The notes under the pieces are model-generated. The model was given only the letters and a program-made list of their open reading frames with translations, did not search any database and had not been told where the DNA came from. The translations under genes were made by a program, and so were the position numbers. This document shows positions 26,032 through 33,385 of a stretch of 64,000 nt of DNA, in pieces (within the stretch, counting starts at the first letter, position 1; every line of letters starts with the position of its first letter). The stretch comes from Bifidobacterium thermophilum DSM 20210 (GTDB lineage: Bacteria; Actinomycetota; Actinomycetes; Actinomycetales; Bifidobacteriaceae), in assembly GCA_000771265.1 (NCBI GenBank), contig JDUB01000015.1, positions 19,161-83,160 on the forward strand, read 5' to 3'.

Positions 26032-27837
26032 ATGGCAGAACGCAAGTCCCCCCAGTCCGCGCAAGAATCCACGGCATCGGATCGCGCCGCAGCGGCCTGG
26101 TGGCATCAAGCGGTGGTCTATCAGGTCTATCCGCGTTCGTTCAAGGACACCACCGGTTCCGGCCTCGGCGACATCGCCGGTGTTACCAGCCGCATCGGCT
26201 ACCTCAAGCAGCTGGGCGTCGACGCGATTTGGCTCAGCCCCTTCTATCCGAGCCAACTCGCCGACGGCGGGTACGATGTCGATGATTACCGCAACGTCGA
26301 CCCGAAACTCGGTACGATGGACGATTTCGACAAACTCGCCAAAACCGCGCACGAGGCCGGTATCAAGATTGTCGTCGATATCGTTCCCAACCATTCTTCC
26401 AACCTGCACCCCTGGTTCAAGGCCGCGCTTGCAGCTGGTCCGGGCTCGCCGGAACGTGACCGCTACATCTTCCGTGACGGCCGCGGCGAGCATGGCGAAC
26501 TGCCGCCCACCGACTGGGTGTCCCATTTCGGCGGCCCCGCGTGGACGCGCGTGCCTGACGGCCAGTGGTATCTGCACCTGTTCACCGTGGAGCAGCCCGA
26601 CTGGAACTGGAAGAACCCGGATGTGCAGGCGGACTTCATCAAAACCCTGCGTTTTTGGCTTGATCACGGCGCTGACGGCTTCCGTGTCGATGTTGCGCAC
26701 GGCCTGTGCAAGGACCTCGACCGCGACAATCTCGACCAGTGGAGCGTCACCCCGCCAAGCCTGCCCGCCGACGGCAGCCATCCGCTGTACGACCGCGACG
26801 ACGTGCATCAGATTTACCGCGAGTGGCGCAAGGTGTTCAACGAATATGATCCGCCGGCATTCGCCGTGGCCGAGGCGTGGGTTAATCCCGCGCGGCAGTA
26901 TCTGTATGCGTCCGACGATGAGCTCGGTCAGGTGTTCAACTTCGAGTTCGCGAAGAAGAACTGGGTGCGTGACGATATGCACCAGGCGATTGAGGAGGGC
27001 TTGGAAGCGGCGCGTCGCTCCGGGTCGACGGCCACATGGGTGATGAGCAATCATGATGTGCCGCGTCACGCCAGCCGTTACGCACTGCCGCAAGTGCCGA
27101 GCACGCGGCATCATCAGTTGGCGCATGACTGGCTGCTGCGTGACGGCACCAGCTATCACGAGGATCGCGAAGCCGGTACGCGCCGCGCCCGGGCCGCGAT
27201 TTTGATGGAGCTTGCGTTGCCCGGTTCGGCGTACCTGTACCAGGGCGAAGAGCTTGGTCTGTTCGAGGTCGCTGATATTCCGTGGGACAAGCTCGAGGAT
27301 CCGACCGCGCGCAATAGCGAACGTGCGGCCAAGGACAAGGGGCGCGACGGATGCCGCGTCCCCCTGCCGTGGGTCGCCGCCGACGGGGTCGAGGGGTCGT
27401 TCGGCTTCTCGCCTCGTGTGAAATCCGTGGGCGCTGGCGTTTCCGCCGATCAGGCCGGGCAGCCGTCGGAGCCTACACACCTGCCGCAACCCGCATGGTT
27501 CGCTGATTTCGCCGCCGACCGTGAGAGCGCGCAGCCGGAGTCGATGTTGAACCTGTACCGCAGGGCGTTGGCGTTACGCCATGAGCTGATGCCGGCCGAC
27601 ACAACGCTGACTTGGCTGGATGAAGACCGCCCGTCTGATGCGCCGGATGGCGCTGACGGCCAGCACGGCGGCGTAATCGCATACCGCCGGTCCAACGGCT
27701 GGGCGAGTGTGACCAATTTCGGTGCGGAACCTGTCGCATTGCCGGCGGGCGAGGTGCTGCTCACCTCCGGCGAGCTGTGCTCCGACGGCCGGCTGCCGCA
27801 AGATACCACCGTTTGGCTGCGATTGAACCAGGACTGA
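26032..27837 (+). CDS. agl: Alpha-glucosidase / oligo-1,6-glucosidase (GH13)
   Basis: 601-residue cytoplasmic GH13 enzyme hydrolysing alpha-glucosides. N-terminal WWHQAVVYQVYPRSF; conserved VVDIVPNHSS; nucleophile Asp220 in GFRVDVAHGL; acid/base Glu281 in FAVAEAWVN; third acid Asp342 in MSNHDVPRH. The Val after the nucleophile favours alpha-1,6 over alpha-1,4 linkages in related enzymes, so panose or isomaltose-type sugars are likely (inference). AAAGGAAAG precedes the ATG. It is divergent from a LacI regulator, and its stop codon overlaps a second operator. No transporter is adjacent. Confidence 0.95.
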   Translation: MAERKSPQSAQESTASDRAAAAWWHQAVVYQVYPRSFKDTTGSGLGDIAGVTSRIGYLKQLGVDAIWLSPFYPSQLADGGYDVDDYRNVDPKLGTMDDFDKLAKTAHEAGIKIVVDIVPNHSSNLHPWFKAALAAGPGSPERDRYIFRDGRGEHGELPPTDWVSHFGGPAWTRVPDGQWYLHLFTVEQPDWNWKNPDVQADFIKTLRFWLDHGADGFRVDVAHGLCKDLDRDNLDQWSVTPPSLPADGSHPLYDRDDVHQIYREWRKVFNEYDPPAFAVAEAWVNPARQYLYASDDELGQVFNFEFAKKNWVRDDMHQAIEEGLEAARRSGSTATWVMSNHDVPRHASRYALPQVPSTRHHQLAHDWLLRDGTSYHEDREAGTRRARAAILMELALPGSAYLYQGEELGLFEVADIPWDKLEDPTARNSERAAKDKGRDGCRVPLPWVAADGVEGSFGFSPRVKSVGAGVSADQAGQPSEPTHLPQPAWFADFAADRESAQPESMLNLYRRALALRHELMPADTTLTWLDEDRPSDAPDGADGQHGGVIAYRRSNGWASVTNFGAEPVALPAGEVLLTSGELCSDGRLPQDTTVWLRLNQD

Positions 27838-27848
27838 TAGCGCTTTCA
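27835..27848. promoter_or_regulatory. Second LacI-type operator overlapping the agl stop codon
   Basis: TGATAGCGCTTTCA is the exact reverse complement of the operator at 25820, and its first three bases are the agl TGA stop. The pair is about 2.0 kb apart, compatible with repression by looping of a tetrameric LacI protein. Confidence 0.75.
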
Positions 27849-27921
27849 TCGCTGGCTGGGGCTGGCATTGCCGACTTTGTCTGTCCCGCGGCGCGTGGTG
27901 GCGGGATGAGCATTGGTGTCT

Positions 27922-28090
27922 GGCGGCGGTGCGACTGCGGAGTTGCACCGCCGCCGGGTGTCTCCCTTGGTGCGGTGGTTCTTGGCTATCTTGTCGCGGT
28001 GCGATCGTCCGGTCGCACGGCAGCCGGATACCGCTGTGCGAGTGGTGAATCCGAACGGTACGGTCTGCTATGTGACTCCGCGGTCACACG
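27922..28090. repeat. Palindromes at 70-73-base spacing after agl
   Basis: Three hairpins with related cores GTGCGACT...GTTGCAC (27929), GTGCGATCGTCCGGTCGCAC (27999) and GTGACTCCGCGGTCACAC (28072): steps of 70 and 73 bases. The first is extended to a perfect 11-bp stem GGCGGCGGTGC/GCACCGCCGCC (27922-27955) that may terminate agl transcription. The third runs into the 3' end of hicB. Confidence 0.75.
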
Positions 28091-28485
28091 TCAGACTGGT
28101 TGTCCGAGGTCTCCTCATCCGCAGCCCCGCCTGCGAGCCGGTTGGCGATGAGACGGTTGAGGCTGATATGCTGCGTCGCCGCCGCGATGCTGAGTTCGCG
28201 GTGCAATTCCGGCGGAATTCGAAGCAGGATTTTCCCGGAATAGCGGCGTTCCGTGAGTGGAATCGGGGCTGGAATGCCGGCTGCATGCATGGCGGCGATG
28301 CGGCGCATGGCTTCCGTTTCGACGGCGGTCAGCGCTTCGATTTGGGAGGGTGATGCCGCGGTGCATTCCGGCAATTCCGCCACGGTGGCTTGGTATTGCT
28401 TGCTTTTCGCGTCCCACCGGACCTGATAGGTGTAATGATGCGCGTCGATGGCGGACGTTGTCTTCTGCTGGCTGGTATTTCCCAT
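28084..28485 (-). CDS. hicB: HicB-family antitoxin-like protein, no HicA partner seen
   Basis: 133-residue protein. The N-terminal half (HHYTYQVRWDAKSKQYQATVAELPEC) is the partial RNase-H-like fold of HicB proteins; the C-terminal half (SGKILLRIPPELHRELSIAAATQHISLNRLIANRL) is a ribbon-helix-helix DNA-binding domain. In type II HicAB modules HicB neutralises the mRNA-cleaving HicA; no HicA-like dsRBD ORF is visible on either side, so this is an orphan or a stand-alone regulator. The 3' end lies against a palindromic repeat. Confidence 0.85.
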   Translation of the reverse strand: MGNTSQQKTTSAIDAHHYTYQVRWDAKSKQYQATVAELPECTAASPSQIEALTAVETEAMRRIAAMHAAGIPAPIPLTERRYSGKILLRIPPELHRELSIAAATQHISLNRLIANRLAGGAADEETSDNQSDV

Positions 28486-28731
28486 GTTGCTCCTCGCCGT
28501 GCGTCCTCAGTGGGTATCTGCATCACTTATGGTATGCCACCCCGGGGGCCGTGTCTTCTCGCCTTGCGCTCATGCTGTCAAGCCGCGCGCCGCCATGTTC
28601 CCTGCTCTGCGGCCGGCGCATTGTAATTCGCACCCTGCGCCCAGCGTCCCTCATCCAGCATCCACGTACACCACGCCTTCGCATCGCCTCGCAACTTCCC
28701 GCGCTCAACGTCGTCCCCGTAGCGCAGCCTG

Positions 28732-29538
28732 TTATCGCAGATACTCCTCTGTCGGCCCCCCGTGCCGTGGCATGGCGAGCAATCGGGAAAACTCGTTGAT
28801 GGCCATCTTTGCTTGCGCGACTTGTTCAGGGCTGAGCGGGTCGAAATAATCATCAGCGTCATCTCCGGCAAGTTGTTCCGTGAGTGTTTTGATATTGCGG
28901 CGATCGCTTGGGCTGTGACAGTCGAGTCGTAAGAGTTCCTTGCGGGGGTCGTCAATCATTGATGCCAGTAATGCGGCGTCGTACAAGTGACGTGACCGAT
29001 CTCCTTGATGGGTTTCCCGCCATGATGCGATTTTCATCAATAGCGCCCCCAGCACGTCAGGGATGCACATTGTCGCCTGTGTGTCCTCGTACCGCAAGGT
29101 GACCAGCATGCTTCGCGCCACGGCTTTTCGTGATCCCGGCATGCCGAGCATGGGGTGGCCGTCGAGGCGTGCCCGATTCTTCAGAAAAGGTGACAGATGA
29201 TTGTCGACGAGAAGGTCCACCACAGCGGTGCCGCGTGTCATGCGGGTGGTGTAATCGCTGAGTGTGCCGACGTGCGTAGTAAATCCAAGTGATTTGAGCA
29301 GGTCTTCAACCCTGCGGACTGCGTGCTGATGAGTCAGCACGTCAACGAGAAGGTCTGCATCGGTCGTCGGCCGCGCTTCGGTGCCGCGGGCCATCGCGTG
29401 CAGTTGGACCATCAGACCGCCGGTAAGACGCCAATCCGTTGGATCGTCAGTTGCTTCGGCAAGCGCGAGAACTGTGCTCCAAGGGTGTGTTTGTGCGGGG
29501 ATGTCAATCACGGGAATGTCTTGTTGGCTATTGTTCAT
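28732..29538 (-). CDS. AbiEii-like nucleotidyltransferase (putative toxin)
   Basis: 268-residue nucleotidyltransferase-fold protein: WRLTGGLMVQLHAM (the GG helix turn, residues 40-41), then RPTTDADLLVD with catalytic-type Asp60 and Asp62, and a third acidic residue in TAVVDLLVDN. This is the pattern of AbiEii/AbiGii toxins and MenT-type tRNA nucleotidyltransferases. The ATG at 29538 overlaps the end of the upstream HTH gene by 11 bases; translational coupling and gene order (antitoxin first) are typical of toxin-antitoxin or abortive-infection pairs. Function as a toxin or phage-defence effector is inferred. Lower GC than neighbouring genes. Confidence 0.82.
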   Translation of the reverse strand: MNNSQQDIPVIDIPAQTHPWSTVLALAEATDDPTDWRLTGGLMVQLHAMARGTEARPTTDADLLVDVLTHQHAVRRVEDLLKSLGFTTHVGTLSDYTTRMTRGTAVVDLLVDNHLSPFLKNRARLDGHPMLGMPGSRKAVARSMLVTLRYEDTQATMCIPDVLGALLMKIASWRETHQGDRSRHLYDAALLASMIDDPRKELLRLDCHSPSDRRNIKTLTEQLAGDDADDYFDPLSPEQVAQAKMAINEFSRLLAMPRHGGPTEEYLR

Positions 29539-30235
29539 GGCCGTGTTCCTTGCGATAGATAGCGAGCAGCTTGTCAATCATGTGTAGTCCCGCCTGACTT
29601 TCCCTTGGGTCGGCGGAAACTGCGAGGTCAGTGGCGCAGACACCGATGGGCATCGGTTCTGGCCTCTGGGGAAGACAATCGGTGAGATGCAAGCGAAGTG
29701 TTGTGGTGCTGTGGTCCTCCATAAGGGGGTGGTGCCGGAGCAGTTGGCGGAAAGTTGTCTCACTAGTATACCCCTCTAGTATCTTTTGTGGTATCAACAT
29801 GAACTGTTCGGCGTGTTGCTCGCATGCGCCGGATATGTGGATGTTCTCCCGCACGGCATCCAGGGCTGGCGGCGCGGCGAACAGGTCGAGCGTCCGTGCC
29901 CTGTCTCGAACGCGGGAGACAAGGGATTGCGCATCGGCGCCAAGAATATAGCGCTTAAGCCGGTATCGCTGTTGGGGTGTCAGCCATTCCGTTGGTTCGT
30001 CCGAGATGAGGAACAGCGCGCCCATGGCAACCTTGGGGGAGAAAGGGCGACCCGGGTGCCCCTGTATACGGCGGTACCGGTTCAGCGACTGGGCGCGAAT
30101 GAGAATCGTGCGTCCGACGCGCACGGAATGCAGGTCGCCTGACGCGACCAAGGCCTGGACGCGCCGAATGCTGATGCCGAGTTTTCCCGCTGTTTCCTTC
30201 GTAGTGAGCAAGCGGCCTTCATTCATGATTGCCAT
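29528..30235 (-). CDS. HTH antitoxin-like partner of the nucleotidyltransferase
   Basis: 235-residue protein with an N-terminal excisionase/MerR-like HTH (residues 9-55: LTTKETAGKLGISIRRVQALVASGD, SVRVGRTILI, LNRYRRI) and a ~170-residue C-terminal region without a recognised domain. It precedes and overlaps the nucleotidyltransferase, so it is probably the cognate antitoxin and autorepressor. ATG 30235 is chosen because it lies 7 bases after a perfect TATAAT -10 box and has no ribosome site, implying a leaderless transcript. A 13-bp perfect inverted repeat overlapping the -10 region is the likely operator. Confidence 0.78.
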   Translation of the reverse strand: MAIMNEGRLLTTKETAGKLGISIRRVQALVASGDLHSVRVGRTILIRAQSLNRYRRIQGHPGRPFSPKVAMGALFLISDEPTEWLTPQQRYRLKRYILGADAQSLVSRVRDRARTLDLFAAPPALDAVRENIHISGACEQHAEQFMLIPQKILEGYTSETTFRQLLRHHPLMEDHSTTTLRLHLTDCLPQRPEPMPIGVCATDLAVSADPRESQAGLHMIDKLLAIYRKEHGHEQ

Positions 30236-30242
30236 AGTGCTG

Positions 30243-30284
30243 ATTATAGTCAAAACTATTCGCGAATACGTATAGTTTTGACTA
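30243..30284 (-). promoter_or_regulatory. Promoter and 13-bp inverted-repeat operator of the toxin-antitoxin pair
   Basis: On the minus strand TATAAT occupies 30248-30243, 7 bases from the ATG. TAGTCAAAACTAT (30247-30259) and ATAGTTTTGACTA (30272-30284) form perfect 13-bp arms separated by 12 bases. Binding here would occlude the promoter, consistent with autoregulation. Confidence 0.85.
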
Positions 30285-30361
30285 TCACTGCCCCCGGAGT
30301 CCATCGCCTGCGATGGATATGATGGTGGATAATTGCTCGCAGAACCCACAGAAAGGCGATT

Positions 30362-30652
30362 ATGGACACGCTCACGGTCGAGAAGGTCCGCAACCAGGTT
30401 TTCAAGCTCACTTTCTTCAACGAGGGGTACAGGATCGATGACGTCGATTCCCTGCTTGACAAAATCGCCGAGTCGCTTGCGGCATGGGAGGCGCACCACC
30501 CCGAGAACGTGACGGTGACCTCCGACGCGCTCGTTCCCTCCCAGCTGCCGGTCGCGCGCTTCCGAGAGACGTACAAGAAGGACGGTGTCGACGCGTTCAT
30601 CGAGGAAGCTAGAGAAGCGTTGGAGTTTTACGAAACCTACAGGTACCACTGA
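30362..30652 (+). CDS. DivIVA-domain protein, small
   Basis: 96-residue cytoplasmic protein with the N-terminal DivIVA-like pattern: TVEKVRNQVFKLTFFNEGYRIDDVDSLLDKIAESL, in which the FKLTFFNEGY-x-DDVDSLLD block is diagnostic. The C-terminal part is helical and acidic but lacks the long coiled coil of full DivIVA/Wag31, so polar growth is not implied; it may be an accessory protein of the same fold. AGAAAGG precedes the ATG. It stands divergent from the toxin-antitoxin pair. Confidence 0.8.
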   Translation: MDTLTVEKVRNQVFKLTFFNEGYRIDDVDSLLDKIAESLAAWEAHHPENVTVTSDALVPSQLPVARFRETYKKDGVDAFIEEAREALEFYETYRYH

Positions 30653-31223
30653 GGTGACGGGCAGTGAGGGGTCGTCTGACCAAAGCGCGCTGAGGACGCG
30701 GACCTAAGAACCCGCTGATATGGCCCGCTGATAGGGCCTACTGATGAGGCTGGCTGATGGAATCCGCTGAGGAGGCGGGCTTGGGGCGCTGGTGGATTCG
30801 GATGATCAAGTCCGCTAAAGAAGCAGACCTTGGAACCGTCAGACTGTACTCACCAACCATCCCAGCCACACCCGCCGCCTGCACCCGCAGACCACGCCCG
30901 CTAGCCGTCCCCGCCAACCTCTGTCAGCCAACTTGCCATCCGCACAAACCGCGTCAGCCTGCCCCGCCTGCACCCGCGGTCGCGCACCAACCGGCACCAT
31001 CGGCATCAACGGTCAACGAAGATGTTGCGACGATCGTGAGAATCCGCCCTCCTTCCTTCCTGTGGATGGCTCCTGTGGCAGATTCCGATTCCGATTTTCG
31101 CGGGAAATCGGATCATGCGTACGGAATATGGTTATAACCATACGGGGTCCATGACAGGGACCCGCGCAAGGGGTCCACCCCAACCAATCCGAAACGCCGA
31201 GCATGCTCATCGTAATTGATTAG
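30653..31223. other. Gene-free stretch with GCTGA repeats and a perfect 16-bp palindrome
   Basis: The region 30700-30770 repeats CGCTGATA/GCTGATGG-like words, and 31127-31142 is the perfect palindrome TATGGTTATAACCATA. ORFs here are Pro-rich and have no ribosome site or family similarity, so I do not call a gene. Confidence 0.5.
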
Positions 31224-31453
31224 ATGTTGGGGGGGGGGGTATCCCCAATGCTGATATACCCTGGGAAAGTGCTCGAAATGACATTAGCAAAGCAACCGTC
31301 TCATATCTTGAAATTCTTGATGATCTGGTCACGTCAATGAAATACGGGGGGTATGATAAGAGAATGGAGAATAGAGCCCAAATACAAATGAAAGCAGTGG
31401 GGGTTGTTCAGAGAGGCAACCATCTGGTACCGTCCGACTTGTTCGCAAACTGA
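31224..31453 (+). pseudogene. Short ORF interrupted by an 11-G tract, possibly phase-variable
   Basis: ATG TTG is followed by a run of 11 G (31229-31239). As sequenced, the ATG frame does not continue into the downstream frame that reads IPNADIPWESARNDISKATV and on to SDLFAN-stop at 31451. Adding one G, or removing two, would fuse them into about 76 residues. The downstream frame has a plausible amino-acid composition and lower GC than its surroundings, but I recognise no family, and no ribosome site precedes the ATG. It lies just upstream of the HTH gene that begins the pilus region. It may be a phase-variable ORF, a remnant, or a variable promoter element. Confidence 0.4.
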
Positions 31454-31497
31454 GCCGGTTGCTTCCCTGACCCCTCGTCCTGAGGGAGGCAGGTGAG

Positions 31498-31983
31498 ATG
31501 AGAGACGGAAAATTCACTATCAAAGAACGGGCGTATCTCGTCAGCCTGCCTGCAGTGAAAAGCGTGAGTGCATCGTGTATCCGCTATTCTGACCAATTTC
31601 GTGTCGAGGTCATGCGCCGATACCGTGCGGGCGAATCCCCGTCGGATATCTTCCGCGAAGCGGGTTTGGACCCCAAGCTGATTGGCTATAAACGCATCGA
31701 GCGGTGTATCGCGCGGTGGAGAAAACAGCTGGAACGCGAAGAACGGAGCGGAAAGCAGCCTCAACGCTATCTGCAAGACATCGACGATATTCAAGTTGTG
31801 CAGGACGGTGACATCGCACAAGACGCCCCGAGCGCGCAGACGGCAATCGATGCTGCGCAAGACCCGATATCAAAACTCGCGCAGGCGCAACTCGCCATCA
31901 ACAAACGCGATCTGCTGATTGCCAGGCAGGCGTTGCGCATTGATGAGCTGGAACGGGTATTGCGCAAATTCGTCCGGCGATGA
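31498..31983 (+). CDS. HTH-domain protein flanking the pilus locus (copy 1)
   Basis: 161-residue protein. Residues 20-75 (SVSASCIRYSDQFRVEVMRR, ESPSDIFREAGLDPKLIGYK, RIERCIARWRK) form a helix-turn-helix-type domain found in transposase-like and stand-alone DNA-binding proteins; the C-terminal 40 residues (LLIARQALRIDELERVLRKF) look like a coiled coil. GGGAGGCAGGTGAG precedes the ATG. A clear paralogue lies at 37822 beyond the pilin genes. It is followed at 36 bases by the sortase gene. A regulatory role in pilus expression is inferred from position; it could also be a domesticated transposase fragment. Confidence 0.75.
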   Translation: MRDGKFTIKERAYLVSLPAVKSVSASCIRYSDQFRVEVMRRYRAGESPSDIFREAGLDPKLIGYKRIERCIARWRKQLEREERSGKQPQRYLQDIDDIQVVQDGDIAQDAPSAQTAIDAAQDPISKLAQAQLAINKRDLLIARQALRIDELERVLRKFVRR

Positions 31984-32019
31984 CTGTAATGAATTCGCCA
32001 CAAGTGTGGGAGATGAACT

Positions 32020-33060
32020 GTGGCTGGTAAACACGTGCGGATGGTTCATACCCGAGACTCGCATACGCCCCTGACTGCGCCTGCGCGCGTTGAGACGCCG
32101 GATTTCGAACAGCTGCTCGATGTCTCTGAACAGATGCAGGCCATTCGGCGCGACCAGATGAAGCGCAATATCACTCGTGTGATGGCCGTGGTACTGATTG
32201 TCCTGTCAATCTGTATCGGTGCCTTCCCCTCGCTGATGCAATACCGATCGGCGAGAGAGCTGACTCGCGATTCGAACCAGTCTGCAAAGACTGTGGAGCA
32301 GTGGCCATATCCGAAGGCAGATGACGAAATTGCCGCCGCCAAGGCGTATAACCAACGCCTTGCGGCATCCGGACAGCCTATTCTCGGCGAAGCCAAGGAT
32401 CCGTTCGCATCCACGGCGGGCGTTTCGCGGGCTGACGGTTCCGACAGCGCGAGTTCGAACGACAAGGAATATCAAAGCCTGTTGGATTCGGGCTCGGGGG
32501 TTATGGGAACGATTCGGATTTCGAAAATCTCGGTGGATCTGCCGATTTACCATGGCACTTCGCAGTCGGTGCTGGCTTCCGGTGCAGGCCATCTTTATGG
32601 CACCAGTCTACCTGTAGGGGGTAAAAGCACACACGCTGTCATCACGGGGCATCGCGGGATGCTCGAGGCGGCGATGTTCACTCGGCTGGATGAGATGCAT
32701 ATCGGCGATTACTTCTACATCAAGGTGATGGGGCATACGCTCGGTTACAAAGTCGACCGCATCACCGTGATCGAGCCAAACGACACCTCGCAGCTGAGAA
32801 TCGTTCCCGGTGAGGATCGGGTCACGTTGATGACCTGCACGCCGTATGGAGTCAATACGCAGCGATTGCTGGTCTCCGCCGTGCGTTCGGCCATCCCCAA
32901 CGGCATTCCATACGAGCAGGATGCTGCGCCGGACGCCCGCGCAATCGCCATCGGCGTGGGCGTGGCAATGTTGGTATGCGGATTGCTGATTATCGCGATT
33001 GTGCGGGGTCATCGGCGTTCCGCCGAAGTGCGTGTCATTCGCCGGCATGCGGCCGAGTGA
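32020..33060 (+). CDS. srtC: Class C (pilus-assembly) sortase
   Basis: 346-residue membrane transpeptidase polymerising pilins. Transmembrane helices at about residues 50-70 and 308-330; lid motif DPF at 127-129, the hallmark of class C pilin sortases; catalytic His211 in ITGHRGM, Cys273 in TLMTCTPYG and Arg282 in NTQRLL. GTG 32020 is preceded by GGGAGATG; an ATG at 32041 is an alternative. It sits directly upstream of two LPxTG surface proteins, its likely substrates. The order sortase-tip-shaft differs from the common bifidobacterial order with sortase last. Confidence 0.95.
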   Translation: MAGKHVRMVHTRDSHTPLTAPARVETPDFEQLLDVSEQMQAIRRDQMKRNITRVMAVVLIVLSICIGAFPSLMQYRSARELTRDSNQSAKTVEQWPYPKADDEIAAAKAYNQRLAASGQPILGEAKDPFASTAGVSRADGSDSASSNDKEYQSLLDSGSGVMGTIRISKISVDLPIYHGTSQSVLASGAGHLYGTSLPVGGKSTHAVITGHRGMLEAAMFTRLDEMHIGDYFYIKVMGHTLGYKVDRITVIEPNDTSQLRIVPGEDRVTLMTCTPYGVNTQRLLVSAVRSAIPNGIPYEQDAAPDARAIAIGVGVAMLVCGLLIIAIVRGHRRSAEVRVIRRHAAE

Positions 33061-33328
33061 CCAAATCATGCAGAATCATTGCAATGTTGACTGTCGTCGA
33101 TTGTTTGTTTGTTTGATGTCACCCCTGTCTGTGCGGCGGAACGGCAGGACGAACCATGGCCGTTCCATGCCGGGAAATCGTTGACAACGCTGTCTATATT
33201 TCGCCGACATTCCCCCCGACATTCCCCCGATACGGGGGTTCGTAAGCCCCTCTTCATTTGTGTACCTTTAACAATCAGTGCGATGGAACGATATCAACGC
33301 CTCCACGGGCACGATGTCGATTCGTCGA

Positions 33329-33364
33329 GAAGATGACAGTGAACAGGAAGATGACAGTGAACAG
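33329..33364. repeat. 18-bp tandem duplication before the tip pilin start
   Basis: GAAGATGACAGTGAACAG occurs twice in a row, 22 bases before the chosen ATG. It changes leader length but stays in frame with the upstream open frame. Confidence 0.85.
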
Positions 33365-33385
33365 GCGTCGTTGAGGGGTAAGGCG

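Noticed and set aside
30757..31137. 126-codon Pro/Ala-rich plus-strand frame after the DivIVA-like gene.
   Set aside because: No ribosome site, no family pattern, and composition like neighbouring non-coding DNA.
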